Source: Calothrix sp. C42_A2020_038 (GTDB taxonomy: Bacteria; Cyanobacteriota; Cyanobacteriia; Cyanobacteriales; Nostocaceae). Taken from it: 64,000 bases of DNA. The stretch lies in NCBI GenBank assembly GCA_015272395.1, contig JACYLQ010000022.1, forward strand, positions 310,001-374,000, given 5' to 3'. Below, piece after piece: positions 36,463 through 44,369 of the stretch. Every line of letters starts with the position of its first letter. The stretch's first letter is position 1. The translations under genes were made by a program, and so were the position numbers. Below the pieces are notes generated by a model. That model worked only from the letters and a program-made list of their open reading frames with translations, did not search any database and was not told the DNA's origin.

Positions 36463-37254
36463 ATGCCAGTTGTTTCATTGGCTCAAATGATGGAGTCAGG
36501 GGTTCACTTTGGGCATCAGACCCGCCGCTGGAACCCAAAAATGAATCCTTATATCTACACTGCTCGCAACGGTGTTCATATTATTGATCTTGTGCAAACC
36601 GCTCAGTTGATGGACGAAGCGTATAATTATATGCGTTCCCAAGCTGAAGCAGGCAAAAAGTTTTTGTTTGTCGGCACCAAGCGTCAAGCCGCTGGTATTA
36701 TTGCTCAAGAAGCTGTTCGTTGTGGCGCTCACTATATTAACCAGCGTTGGTTAGGTGGAATGCTAACAAATTGGACAACAATTAAAACCCGTGTAGACCG
36801 TCTCAAAGACCTAGAACGTCGGGAAGAAAGTGGTGCCCTTGATTTGTTGCCAAAGAAAGAAGCTTCAATGCTACGCCGAGAAATGGCAAAGTTGCAAAAG
36901 TACCTCGGTGGTATAAAAACGATGCGGAAAGTACCAGATGTCGTTGTAATTGTTGACCAGCGTCGTGAATACAACGCCGTTCAGGAATGCCAAAAATTAG
37001 GTATACCTATCGTTTCAATGTTGGATACTAACTGCGACCCTGATGTAGTAGATATTCCCATCCCAGCTAACGACGATGCGATCCGCTCGATTAAGCTGAT
37101 AATTGGAAAACTTGCAGACGCAATTTATGAAGGCCGTCACGGTCAGTTAGAAGTAGAAGAAGACTACGAAGAATACGAAGGCGCCGAAGAAGAATACGAC
37201 GATACCGACTACAGCGAATATAGCGAATTGTCGGGAGACGACGAAGAAGAGTAA
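36463..37254 (+). CDS. rpsB: 30S ribosomal protein S2
   Basis: S2 binds the 30S body and is needed for bS1 docking. The 263-residue product starts [27 protein letters not shown] and has the signatures [40 protein letters not shown] and [16 protein letters not shown] 35-residue acidic Glu/Asp/Tyr tail follows residue 228, typical of cyanobacterial S2 proteins. It is followed by tsf, the conserved rpsB-tsf operon order, but with a 280-bp repeat-filled gap. Confidence 0.98.
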   Translation: MPVVSLAQMMESGVHFGHQTRRWNPKMNPYIYTARNGVHIIDLVQTAQLMDEAYNYMRSQAEAGKKFLFVGTKRQAAGIIAQEAVRCGAHYINQRWLGGMLTNWTTIKTRVDRLKDLERREESGALDLLPKKEASMLRREMAKLQKYLGGIKTMRKVPDVVVIVDQRREYNAVQECQKLGIPIVSMLDTNCDPDVVDIPIPANDDAIRSIKLIIGKLADAIYEGRHGQLEVEEDYEEYEGAEEEYDDTDYSEYSELSGDDEEE

Positions 37255-37500
37255 AGAAGTTAGGAAGCGCGGAGTAGAGACGCTCCGCAACCAGAGCGTC
37301 TGTACGGAGTTAGAAGTTAGAAGTTAGGAGTTAGGGGTTAGAAGTAGAGACCCTCCAGAACCAGAGCGTCTATACGGAGTTAGGAGTTAAGAAGTTAGGA
37401 GTTAGAAGTTATTGCAATTATTAACTCATAACTCATAACTCATAACTCATAACTTACAACTTAACTCATAACTTACAACTCACAACTTTTATTGATAAAG
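37255..37500. repeat. Large STRR heptad-repeat cluster between rpsB and tsf
   Basis: Tandem GAGTTAG/AGAAGTTAG units (about 37258-37410) are followed by complementary AACTCATAACTCAT units (about 37425-37490). Two copies of a GAGCGTCT...TACGGAGTTAG segment are included. The halves could pair into a long imperfect stem in the rpsB-tsf transcript. Confidence 0.8.
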
Positions 37501-37535
37501 TGTCAGTGAATAAGGTATTTTGGGATTGAGGCAAT

Positions 37536-38480
37536 ATGGCGGAAGTATCTGCAAAACTTGTCCAAGAGCTGCGCCAAAAAACTGGCGCTGGCATGATGGA
37601 CTGTAAGAAAGCGCTTAAAGAAAACGACGGTGATCTTGAAAAAGCCTCCGAATGGTTACGGCAAAAAGGTATCTCCAAAGCTGACAAAGCAGCAGGAAAA
37701 GTTACCGCTGAAGGTCTTGTGGATACTTCGGTTAAACAAGATGGTCGAGTTGGTGTATTGGTTGAAGTTAATTGCCAAACCGACTTTGTTGCTCGTAATG
37801 AGGCATTTAAAGCACTTGTCCAAAACCTGGCAAAGCAAGCTGTTAGCGTAGATAGTCCTGAAGAATTGTTAAATCAACCTTATATTGAAAATGAAGAATT
37901 AACGGTTGATCAAACTATCAAGCAACTAGTTGCACAGTTGGGTGAAAATATGCAAGTGCGTCGCTTGGCAAATTTCACATTGCCAGAAGGAACACAAGGT
38001 GCAGTTGATAGCTACATCCATACTGGTGGGAGAGTTGGTGTTCTAGTCGAACTAGACTGCCAAAATACTGCTACTGCCAGTAGTGAAGAATTTAAAACTC
38101 TCGCACGTAATATCGCGATGCAAGTTGCAGCATGTCCGAACGTTGAATATGTCAACGTCGAACAAATTCCTGCTGAAATTGCGGCAAAAGAAAAAGAAAT
38201 AGAGATGGGACGCGATGATATCGCGAATAAGCCTGATAATATCAAGGAAAAAATTGTTCAGGGACGAATTGATAAACGTCTTAAAGAAATGACTTTGATT
38301 GATCAGCCTTACATCCGCGACCAAAGTATCACTGTTGAGGAGTTAGTCAAGCAAGCAAGCTCTAAACTCGGTGACACTATTGAGGTTAAACGCTTCGTGC
38401 GTTTTATTCTTGGTGAAGGTATTGAGAAACAAGAAATGAGCTTCGCTGATGAAGTTGCAGCCCAAATTGGCGCCAAGTAA
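37536..38480 (+). CDS. tsf: Translation elongation factor Ts
   Basis: EF-Ts is the nucleotide exchange factor for EF-Tu. The 314-residue product has the N-terminal UBA domain ([20 protein letters not shown]) and the EF-Tu-contacting TDFVARN motif. A duplicated core follows, and the ending [14 protein letters not shown] is usual in cyanobacteria. It is the expected partner of rpsB. A perfect 11-bp terminator-like stem follows at 38503. Confidence 0.97.
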   Translation: MAEVSAKLVQELRQKTGAGMMDCKKALKENDGDLEKASEWLRQKGISKADKAAGKVTAEGLVDTSVKQDGRVGVLVEVNCQTDFVARNEAFKALVQNLAKQAVSVDSPEELLNQPYIENEELTVDQTIKQLVAQLGENMQVRRLANFTLPEGTQGAVDSYIHTGGRVGVLVELDCQNTATASSEEFKTLARNIAMQVAACPNVEYVNVEQIPAEIAAKEKEIEMGRDDIANKPDNIKEKIVQGRIDKRLKEMTLIDQPYIRDQSITVEELVKQASSKLGDTIEVKRFVRFILGEGIEKQEMSFADEVAAQIGAK

Positions 38481-38502
38481 CTCATAACTCACTAACCCTT
38501 AG

Positions 38503-38536
38503 AAAACAGGTCAAGCTTTGTGCCTGACCTGTTTTT
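38503..38536 (+). terminator. Intrinsic terminator after tsf
   Basis: AAAACAGGTCA pairs with TGACCTGTTTT around an 11-base loop and runs into TTTTTG, 22 bp past the tsf stop codon. A classical intrinsic terminator. Confidence 0.85.
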
Positions 38537-38619
38537 GATTTATATAATAGTTAAATAAAAGAGATAATAGTTAGAGAAATCTGAGGTAAATCTTAAATAA
38601 ATATGGGTAGCAAGCAGCT

Positions 38620-39738
38620 ATGGCGACGATTGAACGAATTGAGCAAGATATACAAGCAATAGAAAAGATGTCGAGTGAAATTGCAGACTCATTCCAAGAG
38701 TCTTACACCGCCTATTTTGCGGCGTTAGGACAAGCAGTAAAGCAACAATTAATTTTAGCGACTTACCACTTGTGTACTCAAGGATATCCCCAAACCTTTT
38801 TACGGTTGTCCCTGAATAATCGGCAAAAAATGCAACAATCAATTCGTAATCTAGGAATGCAGACAGCCGAGCAATTGCTAAACTATATGAAACCAGAAAC
38901 CGAGCCTGTATCGAATCAAGGCGAGATGTTGGTACATCAAAGTACTACACAAGAGGTATCGGTAAGTGATATTACAAACGAAAAGGAAGATCAACAAGAT
39001 CAATCTGAGTCCCAAGAAGCAATCTCTTTATCATTTATTGAATTACTTGCGAGTCAAGCATCTTCCTTAGAAATAAAAGAAATTGAAGAATTGCAAGAAC
39101 TTAGAGAAATTGAAGAGCTTGACGAATTTCAAGACGAAGATACCAGCGATATAGAGAAAAATGAAGAATCTGAACCAGAAAAAAAACCCGACCCGAAAAA
39201 AACGAATCCTCAATTACCCAGAATTCCCATATTTCCACAATTCAATCCAGTACCTCTACGTTTTTCTGCAATCAATACTTCTAACCCAATAGAAACAAGC
39301 AAATGGGTGCAGAGTCTGGAAATATCTACACAATTCGCACTAAAAAAGCTCTCGCGCGAAGCGAATTTGTTGTTACAAAAAGCCGACATTTTACCCAAAA
39401 AGTTACCAGAAGCAATTATAGAAGCTGCTACCGCTGCATCTGAAGCTACTGATGTAATACCAGGCCCACCCAACGTAATTAATGTTGTAGTTGAAGTAGA
39501 AAACGAACGACAATCAAATGATTCAAATTTGACGCAGATTATGGCAATTAATTTGCGACTAAGTGAAATTGAATTTGCAGACTCTCAGGTTTCATTTTCT
39601 CGCAAGCAAATCCGTATTCTTCAAGGTCAGCTACAGAAACTGCGTCGTGAATACATCAAAAAACAACGCGAGCTAGCTGTTGCTCAAGCCGAAGCTGCTT
39701 GGCGTGCAAGTTGGTTTGATGAAACTGAACACAGTTGA
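38620..39738 (+). CDS. Hypothetical acidic protein upstream of recG
   Basis: A 372-residue cytosolic protein I cannot assign. Residues 1-90 are helical and look like a small domain (SSEIADSFQESYTAYF...LILATYHLCTQGYPQTFLRLS). Residues about 95-210 are Glu/Gln/Asp-rich low-complexity sequence, and the C-terminal 100 residues form a helical segment with RKQIRILQGQLQKLRREYIKK. The layout suggests a scaffold or coiled-coil protein. It follows tsf and precedes recG by 67 bp on the same strand. Confidence 0.7.
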   Translation: MATIERIEQDIQAIEKMSSEIADSFQESYTAYFAALGQAVKQQLILATYHLCTQGYPQTFLRLSLNNRQKMQQSIRNLGMQTAEQLLNYMKPETEPVSNQGEMLVHQSTTQEVSVSDITNEKEDQQDQSESQEAISLSFIELLASQASSLEIKEIEELQELREIEELDEFQDEDTSDIEKNEESEPEKKPDPKKTNPQLPRIPIFPQFNPVPLRFSAINTSNPIETSKWVQSLEISTQFALKKLSREANLLLQKADILPKKLPEAIIEAATAASEATDVIPGPPNVINVVVEVENERQSNDSNLTQIMAINLRLSEIEFADSQVSFSRKQIRILQGQLQKLRREYIKKQRELAVAQAEAAWRASWFDETEHS

Positions 39739-39805
39739 GACATTCACGGATGTCTATCTAAAATCTAAAATCCATTCATTGTCAAAGACAAATCCAATAA
39801 TCGAG

Positions 39806-42307
39806 ATGGCTACTGATAAACCAGATTGGTTAAGATTACAAAAAGCGCTGGCAATAGAGACGGAACAAGGTTTCACTGACTTGGTAGGGAAACAATACCG
39901 TTTTAGCGAATTTTTGTGCTTGACATTTGGTAAATTTCCAGATGGGTTACTTAATCAAGAGCGTCACCGTTGGCAACAACTAGCAGCAGAGTATGCGAAT
40001 TATGCCAATTTGGATATTGACTCACGTCAAGCTTTAGTTAACCAAACCCGTCTTTACATTGAACAACTACAGCAAAGAGATGGGGTAAAAGTAGAGAAAG
40101 TTTCATCTCACATCTCAAACTCAGATGTATCAAGGCAAAAAACCTCAAATCACAAAATTCCCAATACATCCTCTATCGTCGCCGAAGTTTCTCGCCGACT
40201 AGCGCCAGGACTCGACCAAAAAATCAGTGAATTAGCTGAAATTGGTCCGCGCCAAGCTGATAAGTTAGCTCGGCTTGGATTATATACAGTGCGTGATTTA
40301 CTGTATTACTTTCCGCGCGACCATATTGACTACGCACGTCAAGTTCGTATTAACGAACTTCAAGCTGGTGAAACAGTGACTATAGTGGCATCAGTAAAAA
40401 GTTGTAGCTGTTTTACTAGTCCCAAAAATAAGAAGTTAACAATATTTGAGTTACAACTGCGCGATCACACTGGACGTATCAAAGTTAGTCGTTTTTATGC
40501 AGGCGCTCGTTATTCGAGTCGTGGCTGGCAAGAAAGCATCAAGCGTCAGTATGCACCTGGTACGGTATTAGCAGCTTGTGGATTGGTAAAAGCGAGTAAA
40601 TACGGTAAAACTTTAGAAAATCCAGAAATCGAAGTTTTAGCGCATCCGGGTGATGAAATTGAGTCTTTAACAATTGGACGTGTAGTACCAATTTATGCGC
40701 TTACCGAAGGTGTTGTAGCTTCTTTGGTTCGGCAAGCTGTAACTGCGGCAATGCCCGCAGCACAAGTTCTCAAAGACCCTTTACCAAAAGGTTTACGGGA
40801 AAAATATAACTTGATGGAATTAAAGGATGCCATCAAAAATATCCATTTTCCTCTTGATAGTGACTCCTTAAGTGGCGCCCGTCGTCGTTTAGTTTTCGAT
40901 GAATTTTTCTACCTTCAGCTTGGGTTGCTTCAACGTCAGCACAAAGCTAAACAAATCCAAACTAGTGCAATTTTGGCTCCCAGAGGTCAGCTCGTTGATC
41001 AGTTTTATAAGATTCTGCCGTTTCAACTCACAGGCGCCCAGCAGCGTGTCGTGAATGAAATTCTTAACGACCTGCAAAAATCAGTACCAATGAATCGGTT
41101 AGTACAAGGTGATGTTGGTTCGGGTAAAACTGTAGTCGCAGTAATTGCTTTGCTTGCCGCAATTCAATCAGGATATCAAGGTGCATTGATGGCACCAACC
41201 GAGGTCTTAGCAGAACAGCATTATCGTAAACTCGTAAATTGGTTTAACCTCCTACACCTTCCCGTCGAATTATTAACTGGTTCTACAAAGGTATCAAAAC
41301 GGCGCCAAATTCACGCTCACCTGGAAACTGGCGAGTTACCTTTACTAGTAGGTACTCACGCTTTGATTCAAGACCCAGTAAACTTTCGTCAACTTGGTTT
41401 AGTTGTAATTGATGAACAGCATCGTTTTGGTGTGGAGCAACGTGCAAAGTTACAGCAAAAAGGCGCACAACCCCATGTACTAACTATGACTGCTACACCC
41501 ATTCCCCGCACTCTATCACTTACAATTCACGGGGATTTAGATGTAAGCCAAATTGATGAATTACCACCTGGGCGCCAAGCAATCAAAACTACTGCATTAA
41601 TGGCAAGTCAACGACCCGAAGCATACGATTTGATACGTCGCGAAATTGTTCAAGGGCGCCAAGTTTATGTTGTATTACCTCTAGTTGAAGAATCAGAAAA
41701 ACTCGATTTGCGTTCTGCTGTAGATGAACATCAAAAGTTACAAGAAAGTGTCTTTCCAGAATTTCAAGTTGGCTTATTGCACGGACGCATGAGTTCGGGA
41801 GAGAAAGACGAAGCAATTAGTAAATTCCGTGATGGAGAAACACAAATTTTAGTTTCTACCACTGTTGTTGAAGTCGGTGTGGACGTGCCTAATGCTACAG
41901 TTATGCTCATAGAACACGCAGAAAGATTTGGATTGTCACAGCTACACCAATTACGTGGTCGTGTTGGTCGAGGCGCCGCACAATCTTACTGTTTACTAAT
42001 GAGCAGTTCCCGAAGTCCAGATGCACAACAGCGTTTAAAAGTATTAGAACAATCCCAAGACGGCTTTTTCATCTCAGAAATGGATATGCGCTTTCGCGGA
42101 CCTGGCGAAGTACTAGGAACAAGACAATCAGGGGTAGCAGATTTTACTTTAGCTAGCTTAGTTGAAGATGAAGAAATATTATTATTAGCCCGTCAAGCCG
42201 CAGAAAAAGTTATAGAAATCGACGTAACTTTAGAGCGTTGGTTCTTAATGAAAGAAGAATTAAAATACCGCTACCAACGCTTGATGGGTGGCGCAATTTT
42301 AACTTAG
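39806..42307 (+). CDS. recG: ATP-dependent DNA helicase RecG
   Basis: RecG remodels stalled replication forks and Holliday junctions. The 833-residue product from ATG at 39806 (MATDKPDW) carries an N-terminal cyanobacterial extension, the wedge OB-fold (IGPRQADKLARLGLYTVRDLLYYFPRDH) and helicase domains. Walker A is GDVGSGKT and motif II is DEQH; TATPIPRTL, GRMSSGEKD and QLRGRVGRG follow. An upstream in-frame start at 39680 would overlap the previous gene and is less likely. The TAG stop codon is also the first bases of MITE-like copy C. Confidence 0.95.
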   Translation: MATDKPDWLRLQKALAIETEQGFTDLVGKQYRFSEFLCLTFGKFPDGLLNQERHRWQQLAAEYANYANLDIDSRQALVNQTRLYIEQLQQRDGVKVEKVSSHISNSDVSRQKTSNHKIPNTSSIVAEVSRRLAPGLDQKISELAEIGPRQADKLARLGLYTVRDLLYYFPRDHIDYARQVRINELQAGETVTIVASVKSCSCFTSPKNKKLTIFELQLRDHTGRIKVSRFYAGARYSSRGWQESIKRQYAPGTVLAACGLVKASKYGKTLENPEIEVLAHPGDEIESLTIGRVVPIYALTEGVVASLVRQAVTAAMPAAQVLKDPLPKGLREKYNLMELKDAIKNIHFPLDSDSLSGARRRLVFDEFFYLQLGLLQRQHKAKQIQTSAILAPRGQLVDQFYKILPFQLTGAQQRVVNEILNDLQKSVPMNRLVQGDVGSGKTVVAVIALLAAIQSGYQGALMAPTEVLAEQHYRKLVNWFNLLHLPVELLTGSTKVSKRRQIHAHLETGELPLLVGTHALIQDPVNFRQLGLVVIDEQHRFGVEQRAKLQQKGAQPHVLTMTATPIPRTLSLTIHGDLDVSQIDELPPGRQAIKTTALMASQRPEAYDLIRREIVQGRQVYVVLPLVEESEKLDLRSAVDEHQKLQESVFPEFQVGLLHGRMSSGEKDEAISKFRDGETQILVSTTVVEVGVDVPNATVMLIEHAERFGLSQLHQLRGRVGRGAAQSYCLLMSSSRSPDAQQRLKVLEQSQDGFFISEMDMRFRGPGEVLGTRQSGVADFTLASLVEDEEILLLARQAAEKVIEIDVTLERWFLMKEELKYRYQRLMGGAILT

Positions 42308-42375
42308 TGGTCTGTGTCATTAAGTTTGGGTGGGTGAAAGATTGGCAACGGATGATGAACGGATGTAACAGATAG
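42305..42375. repeat. MITE-like element, copy C (one end only)
   Basis: TAGTGGTCTGTGTCATTAAGTTTGGGTGGG and GATTGGCAACGGATG match the end of copy A and the left half of copy D. Similarity fades after about 70 bp, so only one end is recognisable. It begins at the recG stop codon. Confidence 0.65.
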
Positions 42376-42426
42376 TTGATTTTAAATAATATCATGTCCG
42401 GTAGCTTACCCATAATAAGATAGTCA

Positions 42427-42527
42427 GGCTGCAACTGTAAATTGAGGCCACCAATAAAAATTTGTTAAACCTCGAATTAAATCTTTTTGTTTGAGCAATT
42501 GTTTGCAGCGATTAAATAAAACTTCTT
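42427..42527 (-). pseudogene. Out-of-frame coding remnant after the Avd-like gene
   Basis: In a frame shifted by one base from the Avd-like ORF, about 35 codons stay open, reading [12 protein letters not shown] then KQLLKQKDLIRGLT and FYWWPQFTVAA before a stop. The composition looks like a real C-terminus, so it may be the tail of a gene once fused or adjacent. I do not recognise it. Confidence 0.35.
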
Positions 42528-42821
42528 CTACTTGTTGATTAATTTGATTGCATACTCATAACGATGGGTTGGAATTAGCTGGAAATCTAATAGCAACCTT
42601 GTTTGATAACGGAGAATATCTAATTGAGTATTAATTGAGGCTAATTTATTTAGTTTATCTTTGGCATAACGAGCGATAATTAAATCCTCTAGTATATTGT
42701 ACAATCTATTAATTATCCTATCTGCCAAAGTGAATTTTTGACCCTTCGGGAGACGATGTAAAATCGGCACATACCATTTAATTAAATCATAGGTTTTCTG
42801 AATAATCGGCAATTCTTCCAT
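42528..42821 (-). CDS. Avd-like four-helix-bundle protein (DGR accessory type), shortened
   Basis: In diversity-generating retroelements Avd forms a pentameric barrel that works with the reverse transcriptase in mutagenic retrohoming. The 97-residue ORF has the family signatures [18 protein letters not shown] at the start, [21 protein letters not shown] in the centre, and [14 protein letters not shown] near the end. Relatives continue after KLIN with EIG and a GGW-type tail; here a stop follows KLINK, so it is probably truncated or frameshifted. No DGR reverse transcriptase or template repeat is visible nearby. It could also be classed as a plain four-helix-bundle protein. Confidence 0.75.
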   Translation of the reverse strand: MEELPIIQKTYDLIKWYVPILHRLPKGQKFTLADRIINRLYNILEDLIIARYAKDKLNKLASINTQLDILRYQTRLLLDFQLIPTHRYEYAIKLINK

Positions 42822-42924
42822 TTATTTGTCAAGAAATTATATGTATAAGTTACTATGTTTACAGTAATGTAATTCTTTTATTTTAAATAAAAAAATAAAA
42901 CTTAAAAAATATGGGGGTAGTTCA

Positions 42925-43136
42925 GTAGAAAATTACAAGCAAATCCAGGCAGAGGGCTTATTATTATCAATTTCTCCTCAAACTCAACTCAGTCGGCAAT
43001 TTACGGTTTTATTATCAGGGAACAATCGGAATTGATGACCCTTAACCGTTCTGCCGATGATAGTTACGGGGTGATGTTAGATGCGTTGATTGTGGCGATC
43101 GAATATATTCACCGTGTTAATACATCACATCTTTAA
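42925..43136 (+). pseudogene. Unidentified degraded coding fragment
   Basis: Two overlapping frames give protein-like sequence. The first reads YKQIQAEGLLLSISPQTQLSR and then a stop. The second, shifted, reads SELMTLNRSADDSYGVMLDA then LIVAIEYIHRVNTSHL before a stop at 43134. Together they look like one small gene broken by a frameshift. I do not recognise the product. Confidence 0.4.
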
Positions 43137-43149
43137 GGAAATTCAGGTA

Positions 43150-43172
43150 ATGATATCGTTTTATGATATCAT
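43150..43172. promoter_or_regulatory. Candidate hicAB operator palindrome
   Basis: ATGATATC (43150-43157) and GATATCAT (43165-43172) are an inverted repeat about 70 bp before hicA. HicB proteins with a DNA-binding C-terminus bind such repeats. The assignment is inference from position. Confidence 0.45.
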
Positions 43173-43242
43173 ACATATAAATATTGTTTAATCCGTTGAG
43201 AAATGTATGTATAAACTAAACATTACAGATTGCTACTGATAG

Positions 43243-43527
43243 ATGGATTTAAATAACAAACAGCGTCAGGTTTTGTCATCTATTTTTACAAATCCGATTC
43301 CTACAAATATTCTTTGGCAGGATATTGAGAAATTATTTATAGCTTTGGGTGCTGATGTAACCCAAGGTCAGGGTTCGCGGGTAAGGGTGAAATTGAACGA
43401 TGTAAAAGCTGTATTTCATGAACCGCATCCAGAAAAATAAACTGACAAGGGAGCAGTTAAATCGGTTCGTGAATTTTTGCTCAAGGCAGGTATTAAACCG
43501 GAAACACCAGACAATGTTACAGAGTAA
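43243..43527 (+). pseudogene. hicA: hicA toxin with in-frame stop codon
   Basis: HicA is an mRNA interferase of the dsRBD-like fold. The first 65 codons read like an intact N-terminus (LWQDIEKLFIALGADV, QGSRVRVKL, FHEPHPEK). Codon 66 is TAA (43438-43440), but the same frame continues TDKGAVKSVREFLLKAG up to a second stop at 43525-43527. That continuation matches what normal HicA proteins carry after HRPHPxKE. A single change of GAA to TAA would explain it. The product, if made, lacks the last helix and is probably inactive. Confidence 0.85.
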
Positions 43528-43544
43528 GTTTAAAATTAAAAAAT

Positions 43545-43889
43545 ATGATGACTTATAAAGGGTATACAGCAAATTTAGAAGTTGATGTCGAAGCAGGAAT
43601 TATTTTTGGGCGTGTTTTAGATATTAATGACGTAGTGACATTTAAAGGTAAAACAGTTGAAGAAGCACGTCAAGAATTTTATAAATCGGTAGATGATTAT
43701 CTTGCTTTTTGTGAAGATTTAGGGGAAGAACCCGATAAACCTTTTTCTGGTAAACTTCCTTTTCGTACAACGCCGGAACATCATCGTAAGATTTTTATTG
43801 CAGCTTCTAAAGCTGGTAAAAGTATTAATGCTTGGATGGATGAAGTATTGAGTGTTGCAGCAGATAATGCGATTAATACTAATTCTTAG
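43545..43889 (+). CDS. hicB: HicB family antitoxin
   Basis: HicB neutralises HicA and usually represses its own operon. The 114-residue protein has the N-terminal partial RNase H-like domain (YKGYTANLEVDVEAGIIFGRVLDINDVVTFKG). The C-terminal ribbon-helix-helix follows (FRTTPEHHRKIFIAASKAGKSINAWMDEVL). It lies 17 bp after the restored hicA frame on the same strand, the usual toxin-antitoxin order. It seems intact although the toxin is broken. Confidence 0.92.
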   Translation: MMTYKGYTANLEVDVEAGIIFGRVLDINDVVTFKGKTVEEARQEFYKSVDDYLAFCEDLGEEPDKPFSGKLPFRTTPEHHRKIFIAASKAGKSINAWMDEVLSVAADNAINTNS

Positions 43890-44317
43890 TTGAAGTGTTT
43901 AATCAAATGATAGCCAGAGTTGGGTTTAGAAGATGGCGCCATAACTTGTACTAACTTAACTCGATTTAAAGGGGTACCACTGATGTCAATTTCAGAATCA
44001 GTGTCTGTACGAAATACATAGCGTTTATGGTTATCCGGATTTGATGCATAGTCTTTTCGGTTTAAGTCAGAAGATACACTGGTAGGGGTAGTAAATACCA
44101 GCTTCCCGTTAGCATATATTGGCGCCACACTTCTACTCACAGGAGTCAAACGATGACCCATAACACCAATTATCTTTTTATCTTCTACTAATTTATTAGC
44201 TATTGTTCTGGCATTCTCTTGATTCTCATTATCGTCAACAAATGGAGCTATTGACCAATCTAAATTTGAACCTCTCGTTAAGATTTTGGATGCACCTTTT
44301 GTAATACAGTGAATAAA
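43886..44317 (-). pseudogene. Remnant of an ABC transporter substrate-binding protein (LivJ-type)
   Basis: An open frame without a start codon reads GASKILTRGSNLDWSIAPFV, then NENQENARTIANKLVEDK and IIGVMGHRLTPVSRSVAPIY, to a stop at 43886. This is the periplasmic-binding-protein pattern of branched-chain amino acid or receptor-ligand-binding proteins, in which a conserved block reads GVxGHxLTPVSRSVAPIY. Both the N-terminal signal region and the second lobe are missing. Only an internal ATG at 44161 would allow a 91-residue piece. It overlaps the hicB stop by four bases. Confidence 0.7.
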
Positions 44318-44369
44318 TCACTTGTAATAGGCGCCTACAAAGAACGATGATGGCGCGTGGGGAATCAAG

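Noticed and set aside
37536-42307. Direct repeats suggestive of CRISPR in the STRR tracts and elsewhere
   Set aside because: Units are 7 bp, contiguous and degenerate, with no 30-40 bp spacers and no cas genes.
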